The notes beneath the pieces are model-generated. The model was not told the origin of the DNA. It did not search any database and saw only the letters and a program-made list of their open reading frames with translations. A stretch of DNA of 64,000 nt from Ancylobacter vacuolatus. GTDB lineage: Bacteria; Pseudomonadota; Alphaproteobacteria; Rhizobiales; Xanthobacteraceae. The stretch lies in NCBI RefSeq assembly GCF_030813595.1, contig NZ_JAUSUH010000003.1:1-64000 (forward strand), in the 5' to 3' direction. Made by a program: the position numbers and the translations under genes. Positions 17,077-25,167 of this stretch are shown piece by piece; within the stretch, counting starts at the first letter, position 1; the number at the start of each line of letters is the position of its first letter.

Positions 17077-17457
17077 TCAGTCGTATTTGATGTAGGCGAA
17101 ACGCAGGTCGCCGCGCGGCGTGCCTTCCAGCGCGCTATCGGCCTCGGTCCCCGGCTGCCAGCCGACAACATCCTCGATCTTTTTCGCCAGCTGAAAGTCC
17201 CGCTCGGTAATGCCCTTGGCGTCGTGCGACATCAGCCGCACCTCCACCCAGGCATAGGAAGCGGTGAGATCCGGATGGTGCCAGGCTGCCTCCGCCAAAT
17301 GGCCGACAGTGTTGATCACCATCAACGTCCCCTTCCACGAAGAGGTGCGATAGGTACGCCGAATCCACCCGTCCTGCAGCTTCCACTGCGGAAGATCGAC
17401 GGCGAGCCGTTCCTCCACCTCATTGTCGGTGAAGGTTTTTTTCGGGTCCAGCGCCAT
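17077..17457 (-). CDS. 4a-hydroxytetrahydrobiopterin dehydratase (pterin carbinolamine dehydratase) family
   Basis: A 126-residue PCD/DCoH protein. The active-site signature AEAAWHHPDL and the AYAWVEVRLMSHDAKGIT strand are complete, so it is probably an active pterin-binding protein. I chose the ATG at 17457, which has an AGGAGG ribosome site about ten bases upstream. It heads the fhc operon. PCD homologues are known from methylotroph H4MPT clusters, where a role in H4MPT biosynthesis or protection rather than phenylalanine hydroxylation is suspected. No phenylalanine hydroxylase gene is nearby. Confidence 0.88.
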   Translation of the reverse strand: MALDPKKTFTDNEVEERLAVDLPQWKLQDGWIRRTYRTSSWKGTLMVINTVGHLAEAAWHHPDLTASYAWVEVRLMSHDAKGITERDFQLAKKIEDVVGWQPGTEADSALEGTPRGDLRFAYIKYD

Positions 17458-17593
17458 GTCCTGGCGTCCTCCTGGCGGCATCTGCCCGTTCTGATGCGGG
17501 CGTCATTGACTGATTCGGTAGCACGCCCGCGCCGCATCCGGCAAACGCGGAAATCATCACCCGGCTTGTCCCCGACGCCTTCCGGGCCTTACC
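17458..17593. promoter_or_regulatory. Divergent promoter region of the two main C1 operons
   Basis: This 136-base gap separates the minus-strand operon (pterin dehydratase-fhcBADC) from the plus-strand operon (RFAP synthase-mtdB-ATP-grasp-mch). Both promoters must lie here or just inside the first genes. No convincing -35/-10 pair or operator was visible, apart from a lone TTGACT at 17506. Confidence 0.45.
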
Positions 17594-18634
17594 ATGGCCG
17601 TCGAGGAAACGCTGGTGAACACCACAACACGTCAATTGCAGACAGCGAGGGATGAGCTGGAGAGGTCGGTGATCCGCATCACCGCGCCGGGTCGCCTGCA
17701 CCTCGGATTCCTCGATCTCGCCGGAACGCTGGGCCGGCATTTCGGCAGCCTCGGCATCACGTTGGACCGTCCCGCCACCGTGGTCCGCCTGCGCCGCGCC
17801 GACACCCTCACCGCCAGCGGGCCGGATTCGGATCGCGCCCTTGTCGCGGTTGAAAAAGCCGCCGCCCGCTTCGGCCTCGACCCGCAGGTGGAGGTGACGG
17901 TGGAAGCGGCGCTGCCGCCTCATTCCGGCCTCGGCTCCGGCACCCAGCTCGGCCTCGCCGTGGCGACAGGGCTCTGCCTCGTCAACGGGCTCGACCTGTC
18001 CCCGCGCGAGATCGGCGCGGCTTTGGGTCGCGGCGCCCGCTCCGCCATCGGCATCGGCGCCTTCACCGAGGGCGGGGTGATCCTCGATGGCGGCAAGAGG
18101 CGGGGCTCGGACGCACCACCCCCCATTCTCTCCCGCCTGCCCTTCCCCGAGCACTGGCGCCTTCTGCTGGTATATGACCACGGGCATCAGGGACTTAGCG
18201 GGCCGGAGGAGGTGAAGGCGATGGAGGGCCTGCCGCCTTTCGCCGACACGCTGGCCGGCCATATGTCCCGGCTCGCCGTAATGGTGGCGCTCCCTGCGCT
18301 GGCGGAGCAGGATGTGGATTACTTCGCCGCCGCGGTGGGCGAAATGCAGCGACTGCTCGGAGAGCACTATGCGAGTGCCCAGGGGGGCCGCTATACAAGT
18401 TCCTCCGTCGCCGAGGTGATGGAGTGGCTGGAGGCGCGCGGCCTGCGCGGCCTCGGCCAGAGTTCCTGGGGTCCCACGGGTTTTGCCATTGTCGGCAGCC
18501 CCGAGGAGGCCGACCAGCTTCTCAGCGAGGCCCGGATTCGCTTCGGCGACCGGCCCGCTCTGGCTTTCGACTGTGCGCGCGGCAGCAATGCCGGGGCGCG
18601 GATCGAATGGCTTGCCTGCGTCGAGCAGTGCTAG
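17594..18634 (+). CDS. Beta-ribofuranosylaminobenzene 5'-phosphate synthase (RFAP synthase)
   Basis: A 346-residue GHMP-kinase-fold enzyme that condenses PRPP with 4-hydroxybenzoate or p-aminobenzoate, releasing CO2, the first committed step of the H4MPT side chain. Features are ITAPGRLHLGFLDL near residue 30, the GHMP glycine loop LPPHSGLGSGTQLGLAVA (about 109-126), RSAIGIGAFTEGGVILDGG, and the C-terminal GQSSWGPTGFAIV motif. The start at 17594 has a weak ribosome site. A GTG at 17669 (VIRITAPGR), preceded by GGAGAGG, is an alternative start. It is the first gene of the mtdB-mch operon. Confidence 0.88.
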   Translation: MAVEETLVNTTTRQLQTARDELERSVIRITAPGRLHLGFLDLAGTLGRHFGSLGITLDRPATVVRLRRADTLTASGPDSDRALVAVEKAAARFGLDPQVEVTVEAALPPHSGLGSGTQLGLAVATGLCLVNGLDLSPREIGAALGRGARSAIGIGAFTEGGVILDGGKRRGSDAPPPILSRLPFPEHWRLLLVYDHGHQGLSGPEEVKAMEGLPPFADTLAGHMSRLAVMVALPALAEQDVDYFAAAVGEMQRLLGEHYASAQGGRYTSSSVAEVMEWLEARGLRGLGQSSWGPTGFAIVGSPEEADQLLSEARIRFGDRPALAFDCARGSNAGARIEWLACVEQC

Positions 18635-18721
18635 CGACGGTTTTGGCGTAACGCCCGCGTCGCTCCCCCTCTTCCGCACGAGAGGCCGCAAGGCCCGATT
18701 CTGACCTAGGGAACGCACGCC

Positions 18722-19618
18722 ATGGCGGACATCGCCCCCATTCTCCACATCATCTCGCCGCTCCGCCACGTCAGCCCGTTCGACGTCAACATGGCGGTCG
18801 ATGCCGGCTACACCACCATCCTCCCCTATTCCGGGGTGACGCTCGACGAGGTCGGCGACCTGACGCAGGACATGATGTTCTCGCGCCACCCCGATGCCGC
18901 CCCGCGCACCGGCCTGTTCATCGGCGGCAAGGATGCGGGCCTGGCGCTCGACATGGCCAACAAGGCGAAGAGCGTGCTGTTCCCGCCCTTCGAGATTTCC
19001 ATCTTCGTCGACCCGGCCGGCTCCTTCACCACCGCCGCCGCCATGGTGGCGGAAGTCGAGCTGAAGCTGCGCCCCTCCCGCCCCGAGGGGCTCAAGGGCG
19101 TGAAGGTGCAGGTCTATGGTGCCACCGGCGTGGTCGGCGGCATTGCCGGCGTGATCGCGGCACAGGCGGGCGCGCAGGTGACGCTGGTCAGCCACCGCGA
19201 CATAGAGGCGGTCGAGGCCAAGGCCCGCGACTTCAAGCAGCGCTTCGGCGTCGACCTCGCCAGCGCCACCGGCAAGAGCGAAGACGATAAGCGCGCGCTG
19301 GTCGCGGACGTCGAAGTGGTGCTGGCCTGTGGCCGGGCGGGGGTGGAAATCCTCTCCGCCGACGTGCTGGCCGAGGCGAGGCACCTCAAGGTCGCCGCCG
19401 ACGTCAACGCCGTTCCGCCCGCGGGCATTGCCGGCATCGACGCCCATGCTAATGGCAAGCCGCTGGCCCATGGCGCGCTCGGCATCGGCGCGCTGACCAT
19501 CGGCCATCTCAAATACCGCGTGCAGCACGAACTTCTGCAGCGCATGCGCATCGCGCCCTCGGCGATGACCATCGGGTTTGAAGATGCCTTCGTCCTCGCG
19601 CGATCTCTCACGGCCTGA
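18722..19618 (+). CDS. mtdB: NAD(P)-dependent methylene-tetrahydromethanopterin dehydrogenase MtdB
   Basis: A 298-residue cytosolic dehydrogenase that oxidises methylene-H4MPT to methenyl-H4MPT. The N-terminal half (ILHIISPLRHVSPFDVNMA, PYSGVTLDEVGDLTQDMMFS) binds the pterin, and the Rossmann part has VYGATGVVGGIAGVIA near residue 133. The MAVDAGY start region and overall length match MtdB of methylotrophs rather than the shorter MtdA. An AGGGA site precedes the ATG. It overlaps the next gene by about 35 bases. Confidence 0.94.
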   Translation: MADIAPILHIISPLRHVSPFDVNMAVDAGYTTILPYSGVTLDEVGDLTQDMMFSRHPDAAPRTGLFIGGKDAGLALDMANKAKSVLFPPFEISIFVDPAGSFTTAAAMVAEVELKLRPSRPEGLKGVKVQVYGATGVVGGIAGVIAAQAGAQVTLVSHRDIEAVEAKARDFKQRFGVDLASATGKSEDDKRALVADVEVVLACGRAGVEILSADVLAEARHLKVAADVNAVPPAGIAGIDAHANGKPLAHGALGIGALTIGHLKYRVQHELLQRMRIAPSAMTIGFEDAFVLARSLTA

Positions 19619-20744
19619 GGACGGGTTCGATGTCGTCCTTGCCGGCATCGCCGCGCGTGGGCTGGCCGCCAGCGCCCGCCGCGCCGGCCTGCGCGCCCTT
19701 GTCCTCGACCTGTTTGCGGACGAGGACACGCGCGCGCTGGCGTCACATGTCGTCCAGCTGCGCCGCCACGACGGCTTCGCCCTCGACCCGGACGATCTCC
19801 TCGAACAGTTGGGCCGCCATGCCGGGGCGGATGTCCCGCTCGTGCTCGGCACCGGCTTCGAGGACGCGCCGGAGCTTGTCGCCCAACTGGCGGCGCGCTT
19901 CCACGTTGTCGGCAGCGGTGCCGACACGCTGGCAAAACTCAAGGACCCCGTCCTCTTCGCCCGCCAATTGGCAGCTCTCGGCATTCCCCATCCCCGGCTC
20001 TTTCCCGGAGCGGCGCCGGAGGGCAGGCGCGCATTGGAAAAGCGTGTCGGCGGTTCGGGCGGCGGGCATGTCCGCCCGGCGCGGCGGGCGCGCGGCGCGG
20101 GCTGGTATCTGCAGGAGTTCGTGGAAGGGCGCAGCGTCTCCGTCCTGTTTCTCGGCGATGGCGAAGCCGCACGCCTCATCGCCTTCTCCGAGCAATGGTG
20201 TGACGCCAGCGACGACGCCCCGTTCCGCTATGGCGGCTGCGCCGGGCCTGTCGCCGTGGAGGATGCGCGCGCCCGGCAGGTTGCCGACGCGCTCTCCAAG
20301 CTCACCGGCGCCGTCGGTCTCAAGGGCCTCGCCAGCGCCGATCTCATCCTGCACGACGAAGGCTGGCACCTCATCGAGGTCAATCCCCGGCCGGGCGCGA
20401 CGCTGGACATCTTCGACGCTCCCCCGCTGCCGCCCCTGTTGCGACTTCACCTCGACGCCTGCGCAGGCCGATTGCCGGAGCTCCCGCTCCTTGTCCCCGG
20501 CGCGGGCGTGGAGGCCCGGGCCGCCGGCCTATTTTACGCACCCGCCGCCATGGTGCTGAGGGACGCGCTGCCCGACTGGGCAGCCGACCGTCCCGCCCCG
20601 GGCACGCGTATCGCGGCGGGCGAACCCGTCTGCACGGTGCGGGCGGCCGGGCGCGACATTGCCGAAGCCCGCGCCGTTCTGGCGCGGCGCATGGATCACC
20701 TTTCGCGCGCGCTGAGCACAGCCAGCCGCGCAGCTGCGGAGTAA
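19584..20744 (+). CDS. ATP-grasp domain protein of the H4MPT cluster
   Basis: A 386-residue protein with an ATP-grasp core (about residues 105-290): DPVLFARQLAALGIPHPR, GWYLQEFVEGRSVSVLF and the metal/ATP site HLIEVNPRPGATLDIF. Such enzymes ligate an acid to an amine or alcohol through an acyl phosphate. Homologues are conserved in methylotroph C1 clusters without an agreed function. I chose the ATG at 19584; a TTG at 19578 is also in frame, and both overlap the end of mtdB. A linked role in coenzyme assembly (for instance glutamate addition) is an inference from the neighbours. Confidence 0.75.
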   Translation: MPSSSRDLSRPEDGFDVVLAGIAARGLAASARRAGLRALVLDLFADEDTRALASHVVQLRRHDGFALDPDDLLEQLGRHAGADVPLVLGTGFEDAPELVAQLAARFHVVGSGADTLAKLKDPVLFARQLAALGIPHPRLFPGAAPEGRRALEKRVGGSGGGHVRPARRARGAGWYLQEFVEGRSVSVLFLGDGEAARLIAFSEQWCDASDDAPFRYGGCAGPVAVEDARARQVADALSKLTGAVGLKGLASADLILHDEGWHLIEVNPRPGATLDIFDAPPLPPLLRLHLDACAGRLPELPLLVPGAGVEARAAGLFYAPAAMVLRDALPDWAADRPAPGTRIAAGEPVCTVRAAGRDIAEARAVLARRMDHLSRALSTASRAAAE

Positions 20745-20751
20745 CTCTCCC

Positions 20752-21723
20752 ATGGCGGACCTCATTCTGGACGGGCTGAAGCCGAGCGTTGCGGCGCTGG
20801 CGGCGCCCCTCGTCGACCATCTCGTCGCCAACGCCACCACGCTGCGGCTCGGCATCAGCAAAAGCCCCTGCGGCGCCCTCCTCGTCGATGCCGGCATCGC
20901 CGCGCGCGGCGGGCTGGAAGCGGGCCGGCGCATCGCCGAAATCTGCCTCGGCGGCCTCGGCGCGGTCAGCCTTTCCACCAGCGGCCGATTTCCGCGCTGG
21001 GGCACGATGGTGACGGTGACGACCGCCGATCCCGTCATTGCCTGCCTCGGCAGCCAATATGCCGGCTGGAGCCTGGCGGAAGGCGATTTCTTCGCCCTCG
21101 GCTCGGGCCCGGCCCGCGCGCTGTGGGGGAAGGAAGCGCTGTTCGAGGAGCTCGGCTACCGCGACAGCGCCGACCAGGCCTGCCTGGTGCTTGAAGTCGA
21201 CAAGCTGCCGCCGGACGTGCTGGTCGCCCGCATCGCCGAGGAATGCGGCATCGCGCCGGAAAAGCTGACGCTGATCCTCACCCCCACCTCAAGCCTTGCC
21301 GGCACGGTGCAGATCGTCGCCCGCGTGCTGGAAGTGGCGCTGCACAAGACGCACGCGCTGCATTTTCCGCTCGACCGGGTGGTGGATGGCATCGGCGCCT
21401 CGCCCTTGCCGCCGCCGGCGCCGGATTTCGTCGCCGCCATGGGCCGCACCAATGACGCCACCCTCTATGGCGGCGATGTGCAGCTGTTCGTCACCGGGCC
21501 GGAAGACGAGGCGCGGGCGCTGGCCGAGGGGCTGCCGAGTTCCTCCTCGCGCGACCATGGCCGCACCTTCGCGGAGATCTTCACCGCCTATAAGGGCGAC
21601 TTCTACGCCATGGACCCGATGCTGTTCAGCCCCGCCCGCGTCACCGTGACGGCGCTGGAAACCGGCCGCAGCTTCACCTTCGGCGCGTTCCACGAGGATG
21701 TTCTGGAGCGTTCCTTCGCATGA
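20752..21723 (+). CDS. mch: Methenyltetrahydromethanopterin cyclohydrolase Mch
   Basis: A 323-residue enzyme that hydrolyses methenyl-H4MPT to N5-formyl-H4MPT, the step between MtdB and the Fhc complex. Diagnostic segments are CGALLVDAGIAARGGLEAG, MVTVTTADPVIACLGSQYAG, ALGSGPARAL and GRTNDATLYGGDVQLFV. The length matches the family. A GGAG ribosome site is present, and it overlaps the next gene by four bases. Confidence 0.95.
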   Translation: MADLILDGLKPSVAALAAPLVDHLVANATTLRLGISKSPCGALLVDAGIAARGGLEAGRRIAEICLGGLGAVSLSTSGRFPRWGTMVTVTTADPVIACLGSQYAGWSLAEGDFFALGSGPARALWGKEALFEELGYRDSADQACLVLEVDKLPPDVLVARIAEECGIAPEKLTLILTPTSSLAGTVQIVARVLEVALHKTHALHFPLDRVVDGIGASPLPPPAPDFVAAMGRTNDATLYGGDVQLFVTGPEDEARALAEGLPSSSSRDHGRTFAEIFTAYKGDFYAMDPMLFSPARVTVTALETGRSFTFGAFHEDVLERSFA

Positions 21724-22640
21724 GCGTGGAGCGCTCCGATACCGTCGTCATCTTCACCGAGGACGCCGATTGGCACACACGCCGGCTGAAGGCGGCGATC
21801 GAGCGCGAGGGCTTTGATGTCCTCGTGCTCTCCCTGAATGATTGCGGCTTCGCCATTGGCGGCACCGCCCATGGGCTGGTGCTGCCGGGCCTCGGCGACC
21901 TTTTGCCGACCGCCGCCTTTGTCCGCCTCATCGCCAAGGGCTCGACCGAGCAGATCACCGCCCGGCTCGGCCTGCTGCACGCACTCGGCGCGCTGGGCGT
22001 GAAGGTGATGAACGACGCCCGCGCGGTCGAGCGCTGCGTCGACAAGTCGATGACCAGCTTCCTGATCGCGCAGGCCGGCCTGCCCACCCCGCGCAGCTTC
22101 GTCAGCGAGGACCGGGCGGCGATGCAGGCGCTGCTCGACGCCGCGCCGGGCGACATGGTGCTCAAACCCCTGTTCGGCGCGCAGGGCCGGGGCATTCGCC
22201 GGCTGGCCCCCCGCGCGCAGCTGCCCGAGCCGGAAAAGGTCGGCGGCCTGTATTATCTCCAGGATTTCGTCGCTGCGCCCACGGCCGAGAGCTATCAGGA
22301 CTGGCGGGTCTTCGTCATTGGCGGGACAGTGGCCGGCGCGATGCTGCGCCGCTCGCCGGTGTGGATCACCAATATCCATCAGGGCGCGGTCGGCGTGCCC
22401 GCCCCGTTCGACCCCCGCGCCCATGATCTCGCCATACGCGCCACGGCGGCGGTGGGCGCCGACTATGCCGGAGTGGACCTGATCGAGGACGCGAGCGGGC
22501 AGCTTCAGGTGCTGGAGGTCAATTCCATGCCGGCATGGAAGGGTCTGCAGAAGGCCATCGAGGTCGACATCGCCGCGGCGCTGGCCCGCCATCTCGCGAC
22601 CCAGCTGGCGGCACCCCGGCGCGTGGCCGTGCCGGCATGA
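21720..22640 (+). CDS. RimK-like ATP-grasp ligase (MptN-like candidate)
   Basis: A 306-residue RimK-type ATP-grasp ligase. It has a short Rossmann-like N-terminus (VVIFTEDADWHTRRLKAAI), the lid and ATP-binding part VLKPLFGAQGRGIRRL, and the metal-binding end AGVDLIEDASGQLQVLEVNS. RimK enzymes add glutamate residues, and archaeal MptN adds glutamate to H4MPT, so a coenzyme glutamylation role is likely. Bacterial methylofuran carries a polyglutamate chain, which makes that an equally good substrate. Its start overlaps mch by ATGA and its end overlaps the CitG-like gene. Confidence 0.8.
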   Translation: MSVERSDTVVIFTEDADWHTRRLKAAIEREGFDVLVLSLNDCGFAIGGTAHGLVLPGLGDLLPTAAFVRLIAKGSTEQITARLGLLHALGALGVKVMNDARAVERCVDKSMTSFLIAQAGLPTPRSFVSEDRAAMQALLDAAPGDMVLKPLFGAQGRGIRRLAPRAQLPEPEKVGGLYYLQDFVAAPTAESYQDWRVFVIGGTVAGAMLRRSPVWITNIHQGAVGVPAPFDPRAHDLAIRATAAVGADYAGVDLIEDASGQLQVLEVNSMPAWKGLQKAIEVDIAAALARHLATQLAAPRRVAVPA

Positions 22641-23461
22641 ACGCCGACGCCATCGCGGCCGCCTTCCGCAGCGCCTGCCATGCCGAGCTCGACGCGCTGA
22701 AGGCGGGCAATGTCCACCGCTTCAGTGCCGGCCATGGCATGGAGGTGGCGCATTTCGAGCGCGCGGCGCAGGCGGCGGCACCCGCCCTTGCCGCGCCGGG
22801 AAAGCGGGTGGGCGCGCGGATCGAGGCGGCGGTGGCGGCCTCGCTGGAAGCGACCGGCCTCAACACCAATCTCGGCATCATTCTCCTCTGCGCGCCCCTC
22901 GCGGCGGCAGCGGAACAGCCCGCCCCGATGCGGGCACATCTCGACGCGGTGCTGGCGGGTCTCGACATCGCGGACGCGCAGGCTGCCTTCCGCGCCATTG
23001 CTGCGGCCAATCCGGGCGGGCTCGGCCGGCATGGCGCGCATGATGTGGCGGCGCCCGCCCGCATCGGGCTGCGCGAGGCTATGGCGGAGGCGGCGAGCCG
23101 CGACCGCGTCGCCCGGCAATATGTCAGCGGCTTTACCGATGTGTTCGACATCGGCCTCGCGCGCCTTGCCGAGCTGCGCGACGCCGAGCCGGAAGCGCGC
23201 ACCGAGGCGGTGCATCTCGCCTTCATGGCCGCCTTCCCGGACAGCCACATCGCCCGCAAATTCGGAGAGGTGACCGCCGAGCAGGTGCGCGCCGAGGCGG
23301 CGGAGGTCGCGGGAACCGTGGATTTCCGCGCTCCGGCGGAGAGGCGCCGCGTACCGCTGCATGCCTTCGACGCCAGCCTGAAGGCGCGTGGGCTCAATCC
23401 CGGCACCAGCGCCGATCTCACCGTGGCGACGCTGTTCGCCGCCGCTCTGCTCACGCCATGA
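22637..23461 (+). CDS. Triphosphoribosyl-dephospho-CoA synthase-like protein (CitG family)
   Basis: A 274-residue all-helical CitG/MdcB-type protein. Recognisable parts are AGNVHRFSAGHGM near the N-terminus, the LNTNLGIILLCAPLAAAAE motif (about 75-95) and the GLNPGTSADLTVATLFAA C-terminus, which corresponds to the family NPGTxADL. Classic members use ATP to attach a phosphoribosyl group to dephospho-CoA for citrate lyase, but no citrate or malonate lyase genes are here. Homologues recur in H4MPT clusters with unknown function. The ATG at 22637 overlaps the previous stop. Its 3' end overlaps the convergent HisA-like gene by 11 bases. Confidence 0.82.
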   Translation: MNADAIAAAFRSACHAELDALKAGNVHRFSAGHGMEVAHFERAAQAAAPALAAPGKRVGARIEAAVAASLEATGLNTNLGIILLCAPLAAAAEQPAPMRAHLDAVLAGLDIADAQAAFRAIAAANPGGLGRHGAHDVAAPARIGLREAMAEAASRDRVARQYVSGFTDVFDIGLARLAELRDAEPEARTEAVHLAFMAAFPDSHIARKFGEVTAEQVRAEAAEVAGTVDFRAPAERRRVPLHAFDASLKARGLNPGTSADLTVATLFAAALLTP

Positions 23462-24158
23462 AGGCCGCGATATCCTCCCGCGACAGCCGCCCGTCATGCA
23501 GCGCACTCGCCAGCAAAACGCCGGCGATGCCGAGCTCTGCCAGATGATGAAGGTCGCCCACGTCGCGCACCCCGCCTGCGGCATAGACCCGCCGGCCCTG
23601 CGCCCGCGCCAGAATGTCGGACAGGCGCTCCATATCAGGCCCCTGCCCGGCGCCCACCCGCGCCAGCGTCATCACGATCACCGCCTCCGGCCAGAGATCG
23701 GCGCGGGCGTGCAGCTCCCCCGGCCCGCGCGGGCCTTCCGGCCCATAGTCGAGCGAGAGCAGCCCGGCCCCGCTCGCCAGCGCCGCCTCGGCTTCGGCGA
23801 GATCGGCAAGGCTCTCGCTGCCGATCACCGGCCGGCCCGGACCGCCCGCGACACGGCGGGACAGCGCGGCGGGAGAGGCCTCCCCCGCATCCACCCACAG
23901 AGCCAGCCCGGGGTGGCGCGCCGCGAGTGCCTCCAGCACCGCGTCATGCCCCGCTGCGCCGGCAATGGCGTCGAGATCGGCGATATAAAGCGTGCGGAAG
24001 GTACCCAGCGCCAGCAGGCCCTCGGCCACGTCCTGCGGGGCGGCGCTGGCGGAGAGCGGCGTCTCGATCGGTCTGTAGGCCGCGCGGGCGCCGCGCCGTG
24101 CGTGGACCACCGCACCTCCCATCAGGTCGATCACGGGTATAAGTTCCACCTTCGGCAT
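23451..24158 (-). CDS. HisA-like TIM-barrel protein of the H4MPT cluster
   Basis: A 235-residue half-barrel-repeat TIM protein related to HisA/HisF. The N-terminal strand VELIPVIDLMGGAVVHARRG keeps the HisA catalytic Asp position (PVIDL), and the C-terminal phosphate loops GGVRDVGDLHHLAELGIAG and VLLASALHDG are visible. HisA catalyses an Amadori ring-opening of a ribosyl amine. This paralogue is conserved with H4MPT genes, not with histidine genes, so a related ring-opening on the H4MPT side chain is possible. I chose the ATG at 24158, with AGAGAGGA before it. It is the only minus-strand gene in this part of the cluster and begins 21 bases from the next, divergent gene. Confidence 0.75.
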   Translation of the reverse strand: MPKVELIPVIDLMGGAVVHARRGARAAYRPIETPLSASAAPQDVAEGLLALGTFRTLYIADLDAIAGAAGHDAVLEALAARHPGLALWVDAGEASPAALSRRVAGGPGRPVIGSESLADLAEAEAALASGAGLLSLDYGPEGPRGPGELHARADLWPEAVIVMTLARVGAGQGPDMERLSDILARAQGRRVYAAGGVRDVGDLHHLAELGIAGVLLASALHDGRLSREDIAAFMA

Positions 24159-24179
24159 TCCTCTCTGGTACTTCGGTAG

Positions 24180-25142
24180 ATGTTGGTCTTTGTCGTTGAA
24201 ACGGTCACGGGGGGCGGCGCCCTCGGTGCGGAACTGCCCGCCTCGCTCATAGCCGAAGGCGCGCTGATGCGCGACACGCTGATTGGCGATCTGGAGGACC
24301 TGCCCGGCGTGCGGGTCATCACCACCCATGATGCGCGCTTTGCCGCCCCGCCGCGCGGCACCAGCACGGCGCTGCGCCTGGGCGACGATCCGCGCTCGAT
24401 CTGGCGGCTGATGGCGCAGGAGGCCGATTGCTGCTGGCCGATCGCGCCGGAAAGCGGGGGCGTTCTCGAAGGGCTGGTGCGCGACTTTCGCGCCCATTGC
24501 CGACGCGTGGTGGCGCCGGATGCCGAGACCATCGCCCTGTGCGCCAGCAAGAGCCGCACTGCGCAGGCGCTGGCGGCGGCGGGCGTGAAGGTCGTTGCCA
24601 CCTGGCCGCTCGATGCCCTGCCCGAAGGCATGGACGGCCCCTTCGTGGTGAAGCCGGATGACGGTGCCGGCGGGTTTGGCCTCCGGATCCTCAATCACCG
24701 CCCGACGCCGCCCTTTTCGGCCGGCCATGTCATGCAGCCCTTCATCGCGGGCGAGGCGGCGAGCCTCACCTTGCTGTGCCAGAGTGGGCGCACCCATGTG
24801 CTCACCGCCAATCGCCAGCACATCGTGAGGGTCGACGACACATTGCGCTTCACCGGCGTCACCGTCGGCGCCTTCCCGGTCGATGACGCGCTGCACGCCT
24901 TTGGCGAGAGCGTGGGTGCGGCGCTGCCGGGACTGCATGGGCTGGTGGGCGTGGATTATATCGCTACCGCTGAGGGGCCGGTGGCGGTGGAGGTCAATCC
25001 ACGCCTCACCACCTCCTATGCCGGTCTGCGCCGGGCGCTGGCGGTCAATCCGCTCGCCTTCATGGCCGAGTTCATCCGCGATGGCGTGGTGCCGGACCTG
25101 CCGCACCTGCCGCCCGCGCTTCCTGTCGACATCGTGCCCTGA
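24180..25142 (+). CDS. ATP-grasp ligase, MfnD-like candidate (tyramine-glutamate ligase type)
   Basis: A 320-residue ATP-grasp protein: an N-terminal domain (LVFVVETVTGGGALGAELPA), the ATP site GPFVVKPDDGAGGFGLRIL (about 148-166) and the metal site VAVEVNPRLTTSYAGLRRA near the C-terminus. ATP-grasp proteins of this type sit next to MfnF-like genes and are the candidates for MfnD, which joins glutamate to tyramine in methanofuran. The gene lies 25 bases before the MfnF-like gene, which supports that reading; the substrate remains an inference. Confidence 0.72.
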   Translation: MLVFVVETVTGGGALGAELPASLIAEGALMRDTLIGDLEDLPGVRVITTHDARFAAPPRGTSTALRLGDDPRSIWRLMAQEADCCWPIAPESGGVLEGLVRDFRAHCRRVVAPDAETIALCASKSRTAQALAAAGVKVVATWPLDALPEGMDGPFVVKPDDGAGGFGLRILNHRPTPPFSAGHVMQPFIAGEAASLTLLCQSGRTHVLTANRQHIVRVDDTLRFTGVTVGAFPVDDALHAFGESVGAALPGLHGLVGVDYIATAEGPVAVEVNPRLTTSYAGLRRALAVNPLAFMAEFIRDGVVPDLPHLPPALPVDIVP

Positions 25143-25167
25143 AAATGACCGTGACCAAGGATTTGCC

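Noticed and set aside
17420..20179. A 919-codon open frame on the minus strand opposite the RFAP synthase and mtdB genes
   Set aside because: Shadow of well-supported plus-strand genes; low-complexity Arg/His/Ala content and no domain.
22637..23461. Citrate or malonate lyase cofactor gene (citG/mdcB) in its classical role
   Set aside because: None of the lyase, acyl carrier or transferase genes are nearby; every neighbour belongs to H4MPT metabolism.
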